A stretch of 64,000 nt of DNA, taken from Panax quinquefolius (taxonomy: Eukaryota > Streptophyta > Magnoliopsida > Apiales > Araliaceae). The position numbers were made by a program, and so were the translations under genes. Shown piece by piece: positions 1-10,953 of this stretch (position 1 is its first letter; each line of letters starts with the position of its first letter). The notes beneath the pieces are model-generated. The model saw nothing but the letters and a program-made list of their open reading frames with translations. It searched no databases and was not told the origin of the DNA. Location of the stretch: NCBI GenBank assembly GCA_020205615.1, contig JAINUW010000223.1, forward strand, positions 191,501-255,500, in the 5' to 3' direction.

Positions 1-281
1 TACCCAATGCCACCAATGATGGTGGGATATGATCTATACGACTAACTGTCGAAGAAGACATCTGTACGGGCTGTGTCATAAGACCATCCAGGGGTCAATA
101 CTGAATATTTTTGGACATACATACATATGCATAACATGATATATTCATAGCAGATAATAGATGGCAATATGATATAGGGAATGGAAAAACTATGCATACA
201 TTCCTAAGTATATGATCATCTAATACATCATCTCTGTACAGCTACAAATACAGAGAAATGGGGCACAGACGCCCTACTACT

Positions 282-368
282 AATAGAGGCCTATCAAAAG
301 ATATAGCGAGAATTGGGTACAACCACCCAATATCTAACAGAGGCCTATCAAAAGATATAATGAGAATA
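282..368. repeat. two-copy 54 bp tandem repeat
   Basis: The segment AGAGGCCTATCAAAAGATAT occurs at about 285 and again 54 bases later with nearly the same flanks. It lies just beyond the 3' end of the antisense plant-mobile-domain gene. Confidence 0.7.
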
Positions 369-372
369 AACA

Positions 373-2385
373 TCAGAAGAAGACAATGGTGTCGATGTCC
401 ACATCATCAATCCTGTCCACCTGATGTAACTCCTCCTGAGTCAGTAGATCTCTATCAACAGGGATGTCAGGCCTATATAAAGTAGGATCTGCGCTGGCAA
501 AACTGAATGGGTCATCTGAGGGGCCAGCGCCTGAGCTGGAAGGATAAAATGAAGCCGCCTCTGCGGGATCTCTATCCAAATGCCGGATAAATATATGTGC
601 CTGGTCCAACTGCCAGGTCAAACTATCAATTTGTGTCATATGAGTCAGATCTCGGACACAAGCTATCCAATACGTCATCATCACGGATCCTGGAACCATA
701 TCCCCCATAAATTGTGTGGTGCGGGACTGGGCTCCGATAGTACGAGGGAACCACCAACGCTGAAACGTCTCCTGAGTGCAAGGACCCTCTGATAATGCAA
801 AACCATCAATCCCCAACAATGGGATATCAGTGATGGGTGACTATTAGATAAGCCAATGATGCCTGACAGGAGGCAAGATCGGCATGCGAATCTCCCCTAT
901 GGTTCTCCTAATAGCACGCTCTCTCCCCTATGGTTCTCCTAATAGCACGCTCTCCTAAATAGAGCTCCCAGCCTCCATCTGTTAATAGAGGAACTCTCCT
1001 GGTGGAAATCACGTACTCGACTCCAGTCGGGTATCCATCCTCAAAACCGATGGTCAATTATTCCCCTGAATAGGGAATCCATGTGATGGTGTCAGCTGTG
1101 AGCAACTGCAGCTGCATACGACAGTGAGTGAAGCCCTCAGCTACAGGGACCTCCGACAAAATGGAATGATGCCATCATCTTCCTCATGGATAGGTATCTA
1201 AACCTAACACACTCACAGGACGCATGCATTAGAGCCTCTCATAGGCCCAAAATTGCCAACACAATGGCAAAATATCTGCTATCAGTAAACACTCTTAACC
1301 TATAAATGGGAAATTACAAGAGAAATACTCACCAGCAAAAATGGGTAAAATCCTACCCAAGCCTAGGTCAAACCCTGTGAGCGCATACGCATGCCCCGGA
1401 GGAAATAGGCAAAGGTGTAGGAACCCCAAACATACTCTCCAATACGGTCCAAATGACGCGTGGCACTGATCAAAGCGAAAGACACCGTAGAAGAGTTATC
1501 TGCTATGAAGTAGCCTCTAATGATCATCAGGAACAATCGTCGCAGAATGCGATCCCTGATTCTGACATCATCAGGCATGGGCTCACTCAAAAGCCCGCTC
1601 ATAGCATCTACGCTCAAAGGACCTGAACGGATAGTCCTGCCTTTGAGCGCCTCCACCGGAACTCCTAGCAAGGATCTAACGGCAGTAGGGGTAATATTCG
1701 CCATGCAAGGCACTGGCTCCCCTCCAAACTCTATACCTGTGATAAATTGCCAATCCATTGGCGTCATCATCACCTCACAAACCAGCATATGGAGTGACTA
1801 AGTCTGATGAAACCATTGCTCAGACAATGCCCTGACGTAACCCCACGGACAACGACAGGGAAGGATGGAGAAGAATGCCCCGAATCCCCAATCATACACT
1901 ACAACTTTGTAATCAGGATGAAGAGCCTGATACATGGAGTGTATACTAAACCAATTCCCTCGAGGCTGTGTAAAGACAGGAGCCTGCATGAAATACAGAT
2001 CAACATCAAAACCCTTTACTCCTCATCAATAGGAAAGAAGGAAGATCAAAGTCTAACGCCATACCTCATTAGCATGCAAGTACATCGATGGATGTCTGCT
2101 CAAATCACCTAGAAGCTCTGGGTTTGCCACCTGAATACAAGGTAGCTCCCTACGGGGAACATGTGCAGCAGGAGCGGGATCCTCAATCAGAATATCCTCC
2201 TCCTCATCCTCAACGTCTGGCGCGTCTACCCAGACTGGACGAATCACGACCTCCACCAATCGACGAGGCTGTCTGACAGAACGGGGTTGAGGCACTTCAG
2301 AAGCCCTCCTCCGTATACCAGAAGTGGTCCTGCGGGAACTACTCGGCTGATCCGGATCTATAATATCTGGACAACAAGTCTCCAA
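373..2385 (-). pseudogene. plant mobile domain (PMD/MAIN-like) protein, decayed, antisense within H
   Basis: Reading minus, exon 1 (2385-2065) is Arg/Pro-rich, then acidic (DEEEDILIED). Intron 1 (about 2064-1984) has a GTATGG donor and a CATGCAG acceptor and joins in frame. Exon 2 (1983 to about 1333) carries the PMD hallmarks: an aromatic/Trp-rich stretch, EQWFHQ, a cysteine-glutamate turn, FGGEPVP (the usual 'G.P.DGEPV' site) and EYVWGSYTFAYF. A GTGAGT donor follows at 1332. Later segments show WAYER- and ITWIPYS-like blocks (about 1290-1050) and a C-terminal part (819-373) with RWWFPR and an acidic tail. Decay: in-frame TAG stops lie between HQT and SLHM (about 1794) and after SQGLT (about 1363), and frames shift between 1320 and 830. 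PMD proteins act in silencing and development in plants and are also carried by Mutator and gypsy elements; here the gene is probably element cargo. Confidence 0.7.
891..952. repeat. perfect 31 bp tandem duplication
   Basis: The 31 bases starting TCTCCCCTATGG at 891 are repeated at once from 922. The duplication lies in the 3' half of the decayed PMD gene. 31 is not a multiple of 3, so it would shift the frame if exonic. Confidence 0.9.
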
Positions 2386-2447
2386 ATCACCTCAGAAAGG
2401 GTGTGGTATTTCCTTACCTGGAGCTTTCTAGAATGCATTTTATGACT

Positions 2448-2471
2448 ATATGCATGCATGCATGCATGCAT
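2448..2471. repeat. (TGCA)n microsatellite
   Basis: Short run of alternating TGCA units in the AT-rich sequence upstream (in minus orientation) of the PMD gene. Confidence 0.85.
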
Positions 2472-3424
2472 TTACTTTAATATACAATAGAGTTAAAATG
2501 CATGACTACCCAATGCCTACATTTTAAATTTTTTTTGCCATAGTCCCCTTTGAAAATAGGACTATCCACATGCACATAGGCATGACTAGGTAGCCATTCA
2601 GTAGCACACCTGCCCTAAAGTCATATACATAATATATGTATTAAAAATCAAAATCATTCATGCATAAGGTTAACCTCAATATCAGGAGTACTTTGCCTTT
2701 CCACCTTTTGCTCATTGGACCTCAAATAGGACAAAAAATAGCAGAAAAAGGTGCCAATTTGACTGTCTCAAAAGTTAAAATTTTTCACATCATTATGTTC
2801 AGCATGGTTTAATACTAACATTTACTATGTTGAATATTTTTTATGAAGTCATTTGTGCATACATAATCACTACTATGTGTTTAGATGCATTTCATGTGAT
2901 AACTCAAAATCCAACGGATAAAAACTGGAAAAAATACATGCATACGTTACCAGGATAGTGTAGAACACTTGCACGATGACAAAATTTGCAGAAAATAGCC
3001 CGAACTCAGTAGATCTGAAGGAGGCTCTCGGATTTCTCTTTGCGAAACAAGTTGAAAGTGACTTGTGTTGCCAACCTGTTGGAATATATCATCCACGGTC
3101 GGCCGCTGGCTCATCTGCGGCTGAAGCAGGTGTACTGCGGCACCCCTACGTGGGCCCCATCCCTTCGGCTCGGTCAGGTTCGAGTTGCAAAGGAGTTCTC
3201 GCGGACTTGAAAAGTTAAATCGGGACTAAAAATGCCACGCGATTGAGCAAAACAGCATGCGATCTGGTCTTCTCAAATGAAACTTTGAGTCTGTACATCA
3301 CTCATTGGTAGTCATCCGAACACGAGGTATACCCTGCAAATGATCTCATTTACTACAAATCACATCCGGCAATACCTTGTACAGGTCCGATGCCCACCAA
3401 CTCCGGGTCATTACCCTAAAGATC
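2472..3424. other. non-coding spacer with a GC-rich block
   Basis: 2472-2975 is AT-rich with no convincing ORF. About 3050-3235 is clearly richer in GC, with CGGCCGC and GTGGGCCCC motifs. An 80-codon frame there has no recognisable domain and biased composition, so I do not call it a gene. It lies upstream of the antisense PMD gene and could hold its promoter; that is inference only. Confidence 0.4.
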
Positions 3425-3458
3425 AACGTGAGTCCCCGAAGGGGGTTACAACGTGGGT
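3425..3458. repeat. 25 bp tandem repeat, left part (split by solo LTR A)
   Basis: Units of about 25 bases with a core like CCCCGAAGGGGGTTACAACG. One unit lies left of the solo LTR and three more follow at 6960-7035, so the LTR landed inside the array. The last five bases, TGGGT (3454-3458), are the left target-site duplication. Confidence 0.8.
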
Positions 3459-3710
3459 TGTGACGCCCCCAAATTTAGACACTCGTATCTCGAATTTGGT
3501 TCGCCACGTGCTAATTCTAACATCACACTAAAATCATAAACAACAGAAATAATAGAATAATTTACATTGATATAATATAAATATTCGCGTCCCAAGGTTT
3601 CGTAACCATTACTACAACAATCCAGTGATTAAACTTAAACATAATTAATCATCTGTAATACATCATAATACGCATAGAAATAATAATACTACTACTCTCA
3701 AAGAACTAAG

Positions 3711-3800
3711 CTACTCTGTAGCCTTTCCCTTCCCCTTGTCCTTTCCCAAGGTACCGCCTTGCTCTGCCTTAACTGTAATGTTTTTAGGGAAGTAAGAATG
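3711..3800 (-). other. conserved LTR short reading frame and acceptor-like site (A copy)
   Basis: Minus strand: CTCAT (branch-point-like), about 25 nt of pyrimidine/A-rich sequence, TTACAG, then an open frame of about 24 codons reading ITVKAEQGG..., GKDKGKGKATE and a TAG stop at 3711-3713. In this copy an ATG about 36 codons before the stop is in frame. Homologous segments occur in the LTRs of B, C and D. Function unknown; it could be a 3' exon, a purine-rich splicing enhancer or a leader peptide. Confidence 0.55.
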
Positions 3801-5369
3801 AGCAACAAGTTTGCCCATCAAGTAATATAGCAAAGAGAATGAACAGTTATAGCATTTGAATCTTCAAGGGTATAACAGTAAATGGTAGTTCAAGGATATC
3901 AAGAAATATCAAAAGTTTTTGATAAATGTCACTAAAGATTGAAGGATATCAATAATATTTTAAGGTTTAATTATTCTGAGGTTCAATAAGAATGAACACT
4001 GAGCAGTCAGTAAAGACTATGAACTCTTACTAGAATTAACAATATTATACTGCAATCCAAGATAGACGAGTACAACAATTGATCGACTAAGGTACCCTAC
4101 GTTATCCATAACACTTAATCATACTTGTGTGCGCACGTCGGTTCCCTGACAATATAGATTTTCCCCTTTATAAGAGGGTTGTTCATCTCAGTAGATTTTC
4201 AAGAGTCCACACCAAATCAATTAGTTTGGATAGCTTTCTAACATATGATAACAGTCTAACCAAATCAAAGGTTTAGACAACTTTTATAATGCACTTTAAG
4301 AATAATAAGTCTAATGCTCGCAATAATGCCAAAGTAATTGATTTTCGAATAGTAATAGTCATTTGCTCAATATAAGTATGTTAATAATTCGGATTCATAC
4401 AATACACAATGTAGAGAATTTAGATAACTTGTATTTGATATGTGAATCAATGGAAGTTAGAGAACTCACACAAAATCTAAAGTTGTGAGAGTTAGGAGAC
4501 TTGCCTTTAGCGTTGATTACCACTTATAGCGTAATATTACCTCAATGAATTACGTTATCCTATTTATATATGTATATGTATTCATTAGTCATATATACTT
4601 GATATACATTTTCACATACCTTCATCACACATATCTAAATTCATGTAGGCTACACACATTCAAACTCATAGATGCGTAACTCACAATGAATTTACCTTTA
4701 AAGTCTTTTGTACCATATGCTCATCTTTTGTATTTGCAAAATATCTCTTACTTTATATATTTTTAAGTTGTTTCACATATTAAAAAACCTTTAAGCTAGT
4801 TTTGACCTTTTATTAAAGTTACTCATATATTTCCATCTTTCAAAGTTAAAAGAGTGCATTACATAAATCAACTAGCTATAGTATTCATTATACCACATAA
4901 TATTGCCAAAAAACTTCTTTATACACATGCTTGCATAATTTATAACAATATCTAACTAGATGCGTGAACATGTTTAATATCTCTAGAGGCATACACATCC
5001 TATTCTAATTGTTCCAAAGTTCACAATATAAATCATAGAGTTTTCGACTCAATTGGTTTTTAAATGTTGAGATGTCATGTCTAACAATCTATACATGAAA
5101 AGTATGTTAAGTCTACATTTCATATGTATTTACAAGACTAACTAAACTATAAACATATGCTTAATGGGTTGGATTCAAAAAGGCGTAAGGTTTTATAAAC
5201 ATGGTTTTTGTCTTTTAACTTTTCTTTAAAAAGGTTATGATTCAACTTCAAACCTACTAAACAACTTGTAACATATATTGAATACATGTTTAAGTAGTAT
5301 GTATGTTCTTGAATTTAAGTGAAGTTAAGATTTATTGCATCAAACAACAAAACAAACTTCTTTAGTTGT

Positions 5370-5425
5370 TCTGACACCCCGTCGGGCGGGCATTTATTAA
5401 CTTGGGACCCCGGGAAATGGCAGTC
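5370..5425. other. GC-rich patch in LTR A
   Basis: A short GC-rich block (CCCCGTCGGGCGGGC and ACCCCGGGA) in otherwise AT-rich LTR sequence. Its place roughly parallels the GC-rich patches in the LTRs of B, C and D. Confidence 0.5.
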
Positions 5426-6834
5426 CCTAACTAAAACACTGACAGGTATCCCATTCGCCTATTCGGATTTTTGTGAAATTTTCCACCCAATTCTCATCCA
5501 AGCAACAATGTAATAATGTATAATTGCTATAAACTTGCTACATAACACTCCTAGCATGCTTCTAACATTCCTACACATACAAACAATTAATTTCAAGGAT
5601 CAATTCAAGATTTTTGCCATTTTTCCAAAGTTTAACACATTTAGCAATTCTCTTCACGATGGATTCGTTACTTGATCGTTTTACTTCGTTTAACCTTCAT
5701 TGAATTCGTTTTTTGACCATATTAACAATATCTAGTACCAATTGATACATTCTAGCAAGTTTCAACTATAAACATTTCAACTCAAACAAGTGTTTTTCTA
5801 AGAACTTTGCAAAGCTTGAGTGTATGAACATCTAGAGGAGATTACCTTTTCTGAAGTTGAATTGCTTCTCCTAGCTTCAACTTGCAAATAATGTAAGCTT
5901 AGCTCAACCACAGTCTCACACACTAGAATTTTTCTCAGAGAATTTAACAACATGTTTATGAATGAGAAGGGCTCTATTTATAGGCAAGCTTGTGACCAAT
6001 TTGGTTTTGTACAATGAATCAAACCATTGGAATGGAGAAGAAGCTAATGGTTATGGAGGATTTGGTGGAAGAGTACTAAGTAGCCCACTCCCCCCTCCAT
6101 GATTTGCTAGCTATGGGGTTGGTAATGAGGGACTAGGCCAATGGCCTATAACGTGAAGAAGAGATAGAGTGACTCTTATTTTGGGACACCACCAATTCTC
6201 AGCACTTTTGTAGCACACTTAGGTTCATTTTACCCTTTGTTCACACTTGAGCATACAAATACACCCACTCATATATTACACATAAAATCATATAATCCAT
6301 GTACATTGATTTATTTCAAGTAATAATTATTCTAGACTAGGATATAATTTAATTGTGTACCAATGCTACTTATTATTAATTTATTTATTTAATCAAAGTT
6401 ACTTTCTCTCATAGGTTTAAAATACCCATTTAATTATTCCCACACACATCCATATGTCACATAAGACTTTTCACACAACTTGGTCAATTACCTAAGTCAA
6501 GCTTACTTTTATCACATAATAATTATTTTCATTTCAATGTCACACCTCACTTTATATTAAAGGAAAAACCTTATTATATATGATTTCTCTTCACACACTA
6601 TTATTCATGATAATTAACGAATAACAAATAAATCAACCTCATTATGAAATTATTTACTTATTAGTAATACTAATTAATTCCATCATTAGTTAAATTAGTA
6701 TTTTCTCAATTCATCATCTTGCCACACTAGGCATAACTCCACAAGTTTAAACTAAGTTTCTCATTACTTTTGCTTCATTGTTTAATTATCACCGGCTTAA
6801 TCAATTAAAATGCTCATCACAACACATGTCGATG

Positions 6835-6835
<1 letters not shown>

Positions 6836-6892
<57 letters not shown>
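6836..6892. repeat. (TA)n microsatellite
   Basis: Uninterrupted TA dinucleotides near the TTACA end of solo LTR A. Confidence 0.97.
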
Positions 6893-6896
<4 letters not shown>

Positions 6897-6959
6897 ATAA
6901 ATATACAAACAAATCTTTATTCTCCATATTATAATTTATTAAAATTCGCTGGTATTACA

Positions 6960-7035
6960 TGGGTCCCCGACGGGGGTTACAACGTAGATCCCTGATGGGG
7001 GTTACAACGTGAAGCCCCGTCAGGGGGTTAAAACG
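6960..7035. repeat. 25 bp tandem repeat, right part
   Basis: Three degenerate units ending GGGGGTTACAACG (the last reads GGGGGTTAAAACG) continue the array broken at 3458. The first five bases are the right TGGGT target duplication of solo LTR A. Confidence 0.8.
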
Positions 7036-7049
7036 CGCATTCAAATCGT

Positions 7050-7335
7050 TGACACACATATCAACGAAGGTCAAGCAGCCTTGACGTTATCTTAGTCGAT
7101 AGCGATGAAACCTATCAGAGTTGTAGAGCTATTCGAGGATTTCATACTCGATTACTCATATTCCCTAGCGGATCCCTGGCGAGGGTCACAACACAATGCT
7201 CTAGTGATTCACACATCAGCGAAGGTCAAGAAACCTTGACAGTATATCCCACATGATTTTTTTAGCCGTTGATTCACATGTCGATGAAGTACACGTCAAC
7301 GAAGGTCAGGCATCCCTGACAGCATTTGTTGTTGG
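7050..7335. repeat. degenerate hairpin-forming repeats in the H 3' UTR
   Basis: Three copies of a motif like CAACGAAGGTCAAG...CTTGAC at about 7060, 7210 and 7300. Each holds a short inverted repeat (GGTCAAG with CTTGAC or a variant). Spacing is irregular, about 90-150 bases. The rest of 7036-7767 shows no gene. Confidence 0.6.
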
Positions 7336-7767
7336 CAGTAAATCCAACAGAATCTTGACATGTCCTGGTGATATCAACTAGGGGAGGTCAATGTTATCAA
7401 AGAGGATAGATGATGGAATATGTTATACACATCCTCAAACAGATCAAGCTTTATCCCCACAGATCTCTTACACATATGAGGTACATCTTCCGGATCAAGT
7501 CATTACCAAAGACACAGGAATTTGGTGATAACCCCAACGTTAACATCCTAACAGATTCGGATTACACATCAAATCTGGTCATCATTGCCAATCCCTAGTT
7601 GCAGCGGGGATCCAAAGAATCATCCTCAAGACATGTTGGCTACTGACCCGCATACATGCATTATACATTTGCATCATGTTGCTACATATAGTACCATGTT
7701 TGTCTTGTTACGTTACAAGTGTCTAGGATTCTTTATCCTACCCATGCATCGCCATGCATGAGTATGA

Positions 7768-7781
7768 TAAAGAGGGGCATC
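7768..7781 (+). other. polypurine tract of element H
   Basis: AAAGAGGGGCATC directly abuts TGTAGACAC. This is the usual place for the primer of plus-strand DNA synthesis and fixes the start of the 3' LTR. Confidence 0.65.
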
Positions 7782-7939
7782 TGTAGACACTCGAAATTTT
7801 CTGTACTCATCGTCACTAACATTGCGGGAGGACATATTCGTCTTTAAGAGGAACCACGAAAGACAATCCATATCCATGCCGGATACTACCAGAAGTTTAG
7901 CATCAACCCCGGATCACACTCTGGGAGTAACAATTCCAA

Positions 7940-8112
7940 CCTCGGAGATAACCCCGAGGCATGCAGATCCAATACCGGAACACACACCGGAGAAGAGCGA
8001 TTAATCTCAGAGATAACCCCGAGGTATCCAGTCTCAGTCCCAACCATGGGAATAGCCACCAACATTGGTGATAACCCCAAGGAATGCAGTTTCGGCGATA
8101 ACCCCGGAAATG
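7940..8112. repeat. GATAACCCC repeats in the LTR of H
   Basis: Four copies of a (G/A)GATAACCCCGAGG-like unit at about 7945, 8010, 8066 and 8096, at spacings of 30-65 bases, each followed by a related ATGCAG/ATCCAG stretch. The position fits U3 enhancer-type repeats. Confidence 0.6.
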
Positions 8113-8681
8113 CTTGTTTCAAATGCAACCAGCTTCAATCTCGATGCTCACAACGAGATACTCTATACCAACCCAGAGATAACATCGGGAGGACAGACAC
8201 ACCTCAAAGATGACAATGAGGACCTTCAACAATTACAGTAGTCCAATCTCAGCGAAGCCTGAGCAACGTCTGCTTTATCAACCCAATCAGGCGATAACAC
8301 CAGTGAAGGGCAACATCATCATCTAGCCAACGCGATGCCACACCACGTCGTCTCAACATCTCTACACAACGATGTCCCATAAGACTAACCAATCCCGAGT
8401 GACTATTGTGCGGGGTAACAGATAAAAGTTGAAGCTTGAAAATCGGAGGGCATCGTTCCATCTTCAATGACTTCGTACAAACTCTAATCCCATGCCATTG
8501 TACAACTCTCGAGAACGGCGGTCCGAAGTAGGTCCTGTATACCTCAATCGGATGCCCGAATTTTACTTCTGAAAGTTCGAGTGGACATTACAGTGCCTGA
8601 GTGCACGTACTACGAGACAACTCGACCCGAGAAACTCGGGCCCACCAGAGTTTCCTCTGGTACACCTGTGGCTCCATCCTC

Positions 8682-8690
8682 TATAAATAT
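8682..8690 (+). promoter_or_regulatory. TATA box of the H LTR
   Basis: TATAAATAT in a GC-richer block, about 900 bases into the LTR and preceded by two small inverted repeats. Likely the U3 core promoter; the start site is not mapped. Confidence 0.55.
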
Positions 8691-8997
8691 AGGGCTTGGG
8701 GTGGCCATTTTGCAAGAGAAAACGGCGAGGAAGCCCTGTCCAATTTGCTCTGCACTCACCCCATACAGTGTACTTTCTCATTTTAAACACATGTGAGCTC
8801 ATATATAGCTTCTTTTGTACCTACAAAAGCCAGTGTTTACCCACTTTAAAGATATAGAAGTCTTCTTTGGCGACCAACCTGTAAGCCTTCTCACACACTT
8901 TAAAGCCTTTCTCTTCATCTCTGCATACACCTTTCTTCACGTTGAGAGTCGTGTTACTTGCTTTTGCCCAGAACTTGATTCGTGGTTTCATTTCGGT

Positions 8998-8998
<1 letters not shown>

Positions 8999-9057
<59 letters not shown>

Positions 9058-9196
9058 ACTAACATTATCGAGTTATGCCTCGATTGAGCTGAACTTGATG
9101 CAGAGTATTTATTGCTTTAATATATATATATATATATATATGAACTATGTGTCAAAACTTTGTTAGATGAGCCTAGACTTGATGCGGAGCATTTAT

Positions 9197-9264
<68 letters not shown>
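8999..9264. repeat. three (TA)n tracts with a duplicated spacer
   Basis: (TA)n runs at about 8999-9055, 9119-9141 and 9202-9264. The sequence before the second and third runs is a diverged direct repeat (ACTTGATGC.GAG.ATTTATTG at about 9093 and 9177), so one tract plus its flank was duplicated. The third tract borders the large inverted-repeat element. Confidence 0.85.
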
Positions 9265-9266
<2 letters not shown>

Positions 9267-10659
9267 GAGCCCTTCCATATAATAGGTTCTATGGATGCTT
9301 ATCTGAACATCCTTTTTGGACCGTTGATAAACTTATTGGAAGGCTGAGATTGAAACATAAATATACCAAGCCGGCACAACTTGTACTGGCTTTTATTTTA
9401 ATATGAGGACCCCACATAGTCAACATGTTGTCAGTTTGTTTAAATAAAACGAATTTTTAATATTAAATAATGCCTAAGCGAAGGACAAGCTCTTCTAATT
9501 TGTTAAAAAAAAAAAAATACCAACCGGGACAAGCTCTTACGGCTTTAAAAAAAAAATATAGGGACAAGCTCTCTTACGACTTGTAAAAAAAAAAAAAAAA
9601 AAAAAAAAAATCTAAAGCACAACCTCTTTAAACTTGTATAAAAATCTAATAGTGGCAAAGTTCTTTAGCACAAGTTCTTTATTTTATTTTTTATTTAACA
9701 ATATTTGTTATTTTATAAAACAAATATTTTATAATAACAAATAAAGAATATAAAATACTTTATAAAAACATATATTTTATAATAACAAATATTTTATAAT
9801 TCTTTATTTCTTTATTTTATAAAAATATTTTATATTCTTTATTTGTTATTTTATAATAGGATATAAAATAGGATATAAAAATATTTTATAATTCTTTATA
9901 TAACAAATATATTAATTTCTTCCCACTTTAATTTAAAATATTAATTCTTAATGATATTTTATATCCTATTTTATAAAACAATAGCATATATTTGTTATAT
10001 AAAGAATTATAAAAATATTTTTATATCCTATTTTATATCCTATTATAAAATAACAAATAAAGAATATAAAATATTTTTATAAAAATAGCAAATAAAGAAT
10101 TATAAAAATATTTGTTATTATAAAAATATTTATTTTTATAAAATATTTTATATTCTTTATTTGTTATTATAAAAATATTTGTTTTTATAAAAATATTTGT
10201 TTTTATAAAATAACAAATATTGTTATAAAAAATAGCAAATAAAGAACTTGTGCCACTATTTTTTATACAAGCCGGAAGAGGTTGTGCCGGTTTAGATTTT
10301 TTTTTTTTTTTTTATACAAGCCGTAAGAGCTTGTTCCGGTTGGTATTTTTTTATTTTTTATTTTATTTTTTTTTACAAGCCGTAAGAGCTTGTCCCGGTT
10401 GGTATTTTTCTTTCTTTTTTTTTTACAGCCGTAAGAGCTTGTCCCGGTCGGGCATTATTTAATATTAAAAATTCGTTTTATTTAAACAAATTGACAACAT
10501 GTTGACTATGTGGGGTCCTCATATTAAAATAAAAGCCGGTACAAGTTGTGCCGGCTTGGTATATTTATGTTTCAATCTCAGCCTTCCAATAAGTTTATCA
10601 ACTATCCAAAAAGGGGGGTGTCAGATACACCCATAACAACCGGTTGCTATGGAAGGCTC

Positions 10660-10662
<3 letters not shown>
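9265..10662. mobile_element. 1.4 kb palindromic, Micron-like MITE inserted in (TA)n
   Basis: The left arm from 9265 (GGGAGCCCTTCC) is the reverse complement of the right arm ending at about 10662. The arms match almost base for base across at least 200 bp (for example 9300-9475 against 10450-10630) and stay alignable into an AT-rich centre near 9950. Long A/T tracts interrupt both arms at matching places. Both ends abut (TA)n (9202-9264 and 10663-10703), as expected for microsatellite-targeting Micron-type MITEs described in rice. No ORF has coding character. A transcript across it would fold into a very long hairpin, a possible source of small RNAs (inference). Confidence 0.75.

Positions 10663-10703
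<41 letters not shown>
10663..10703. repeat. (TA)n between two MITE-like elements
   Basis: TA run shared by the right end of the large palindrome and the left end of the 200 bp element. Confidence 0.95.
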
Positions 10704-10705
<2 letters not shown>

Positions 10706-10901
10706 AGAGCTCTAAGCGAACCTTAAAGAGCGAACCAAAGATCTAACCATCATCTTTGGGTGTACATGGCGGCAGTTGGGCACCCGTCGCCAAAGACTAT
10801 ATGGCTATGGCGACGGATCGATCGAGTCGCCATAGACACCAAAAACGACGACGGTTTGCCTCTTTGGTTCTCTCTTTAAGGTTAAGCTTTGAAGAGAGAC
10901 C

Positions 10902-10903
<2 letters not shown>
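10704..10903. mobile_element. 200 bp inverted-repeat MITE inserted in (TA)n
   Basis: The left end GGAGAGCTCTAAGCGAACC and the reverse complement of the right end (CTGGTCTCTCTTCAAAGC...) align over about 50 bases, including AACCTTAAAGAG and GAACCAAAGA. It is bordered by (TA)n on both sides (10663-10703 and 10904-10950). Non-coding, and of a different family from the neighbour. Confidence 0.65.

Positions 10904-10950
<47 letters not shown>
10904..10950. repeat. (TA)n microsatellite
   Basis: TA run right of the 200 bp inverted-repeat element. Confidence 0.95.

Positions 10951-10952
<2 letters not shown>

Positions 10953-10953
<1 letters not shown>

Larger units (their letters stand above)
3459..6959 (-). 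mobile_element. solo LTR of a chromovirus-type Ty3/gypsy element (A)
   Basis: It starts TGTGACGCCCCC and ends GGTATTACA, the same termini as the paired LTRs of B. It is flanked by TGGGT on both sides (3454-3458 and 6960-6964). There is no internal region or second LTR, so this is a solo LTR left by LTR-LTR recombination. Orientation is taken from B and D, whose sense strand is minus in this form (PBS next to the TGTGACG end). At 3.5 kb it is long for an LTR but matches the 2.8-4.1 kb LTRs of B, C and D. It holds the conserved short reading frame near 3711-3790, a GC-rich patch near 5370-5420 and a (TA)n run at 6836-6892. Confidence 0.9.
1..9060 (+). mobile_element. 3' part of a Tat/Ogre-like Ty3/gypsy element (H), interrupted by solo LTR A
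   Basis: A polypurine tract (7768-7781) is directly followed by TGTAGACAC, the way many Tat/Ogre LTRs begin, which gives a + strand element whose 3' LTR starts at 7782. Upstream lie repeat-rich untranslated sequence and an antisense plant-mobile-domain gene. Extra antisense ORFs and tandem repeats between pol and the 3' LTR are known for the Tat lineage. No gag or pol of this element is in the window; they would lie left of position 1. The right end of the LTR is not resolved because (TA)n tracts and MITE-like insertions follow, so 9060 is a guess. Lineage is inferred from the terminus and architecture only. Confidence 0.5.
7782..9060 (+). repeat. 3' LTR of element H (right end unresolved)
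   Basis: Begins TGTAGACACTCG after the polypurine tract. It has a repeat cluster (7940-8110), two small perfect inverted repeats just upstream of a TATA box (CCCGAG/CTCGGG near 8630; CCAGAG/CTCTGG near 8645) and a TATA box at 8682-8690. There is no convincing ORF. The end is hidden by (TA)n and later insertions. Confidence 0.5.

Noticed and set aside
2976..3218. 80-codon forward frame in a GC-rich block
   Set aside because: No recognisable motif, biased composition and no splice or promoter context; more likely chance.
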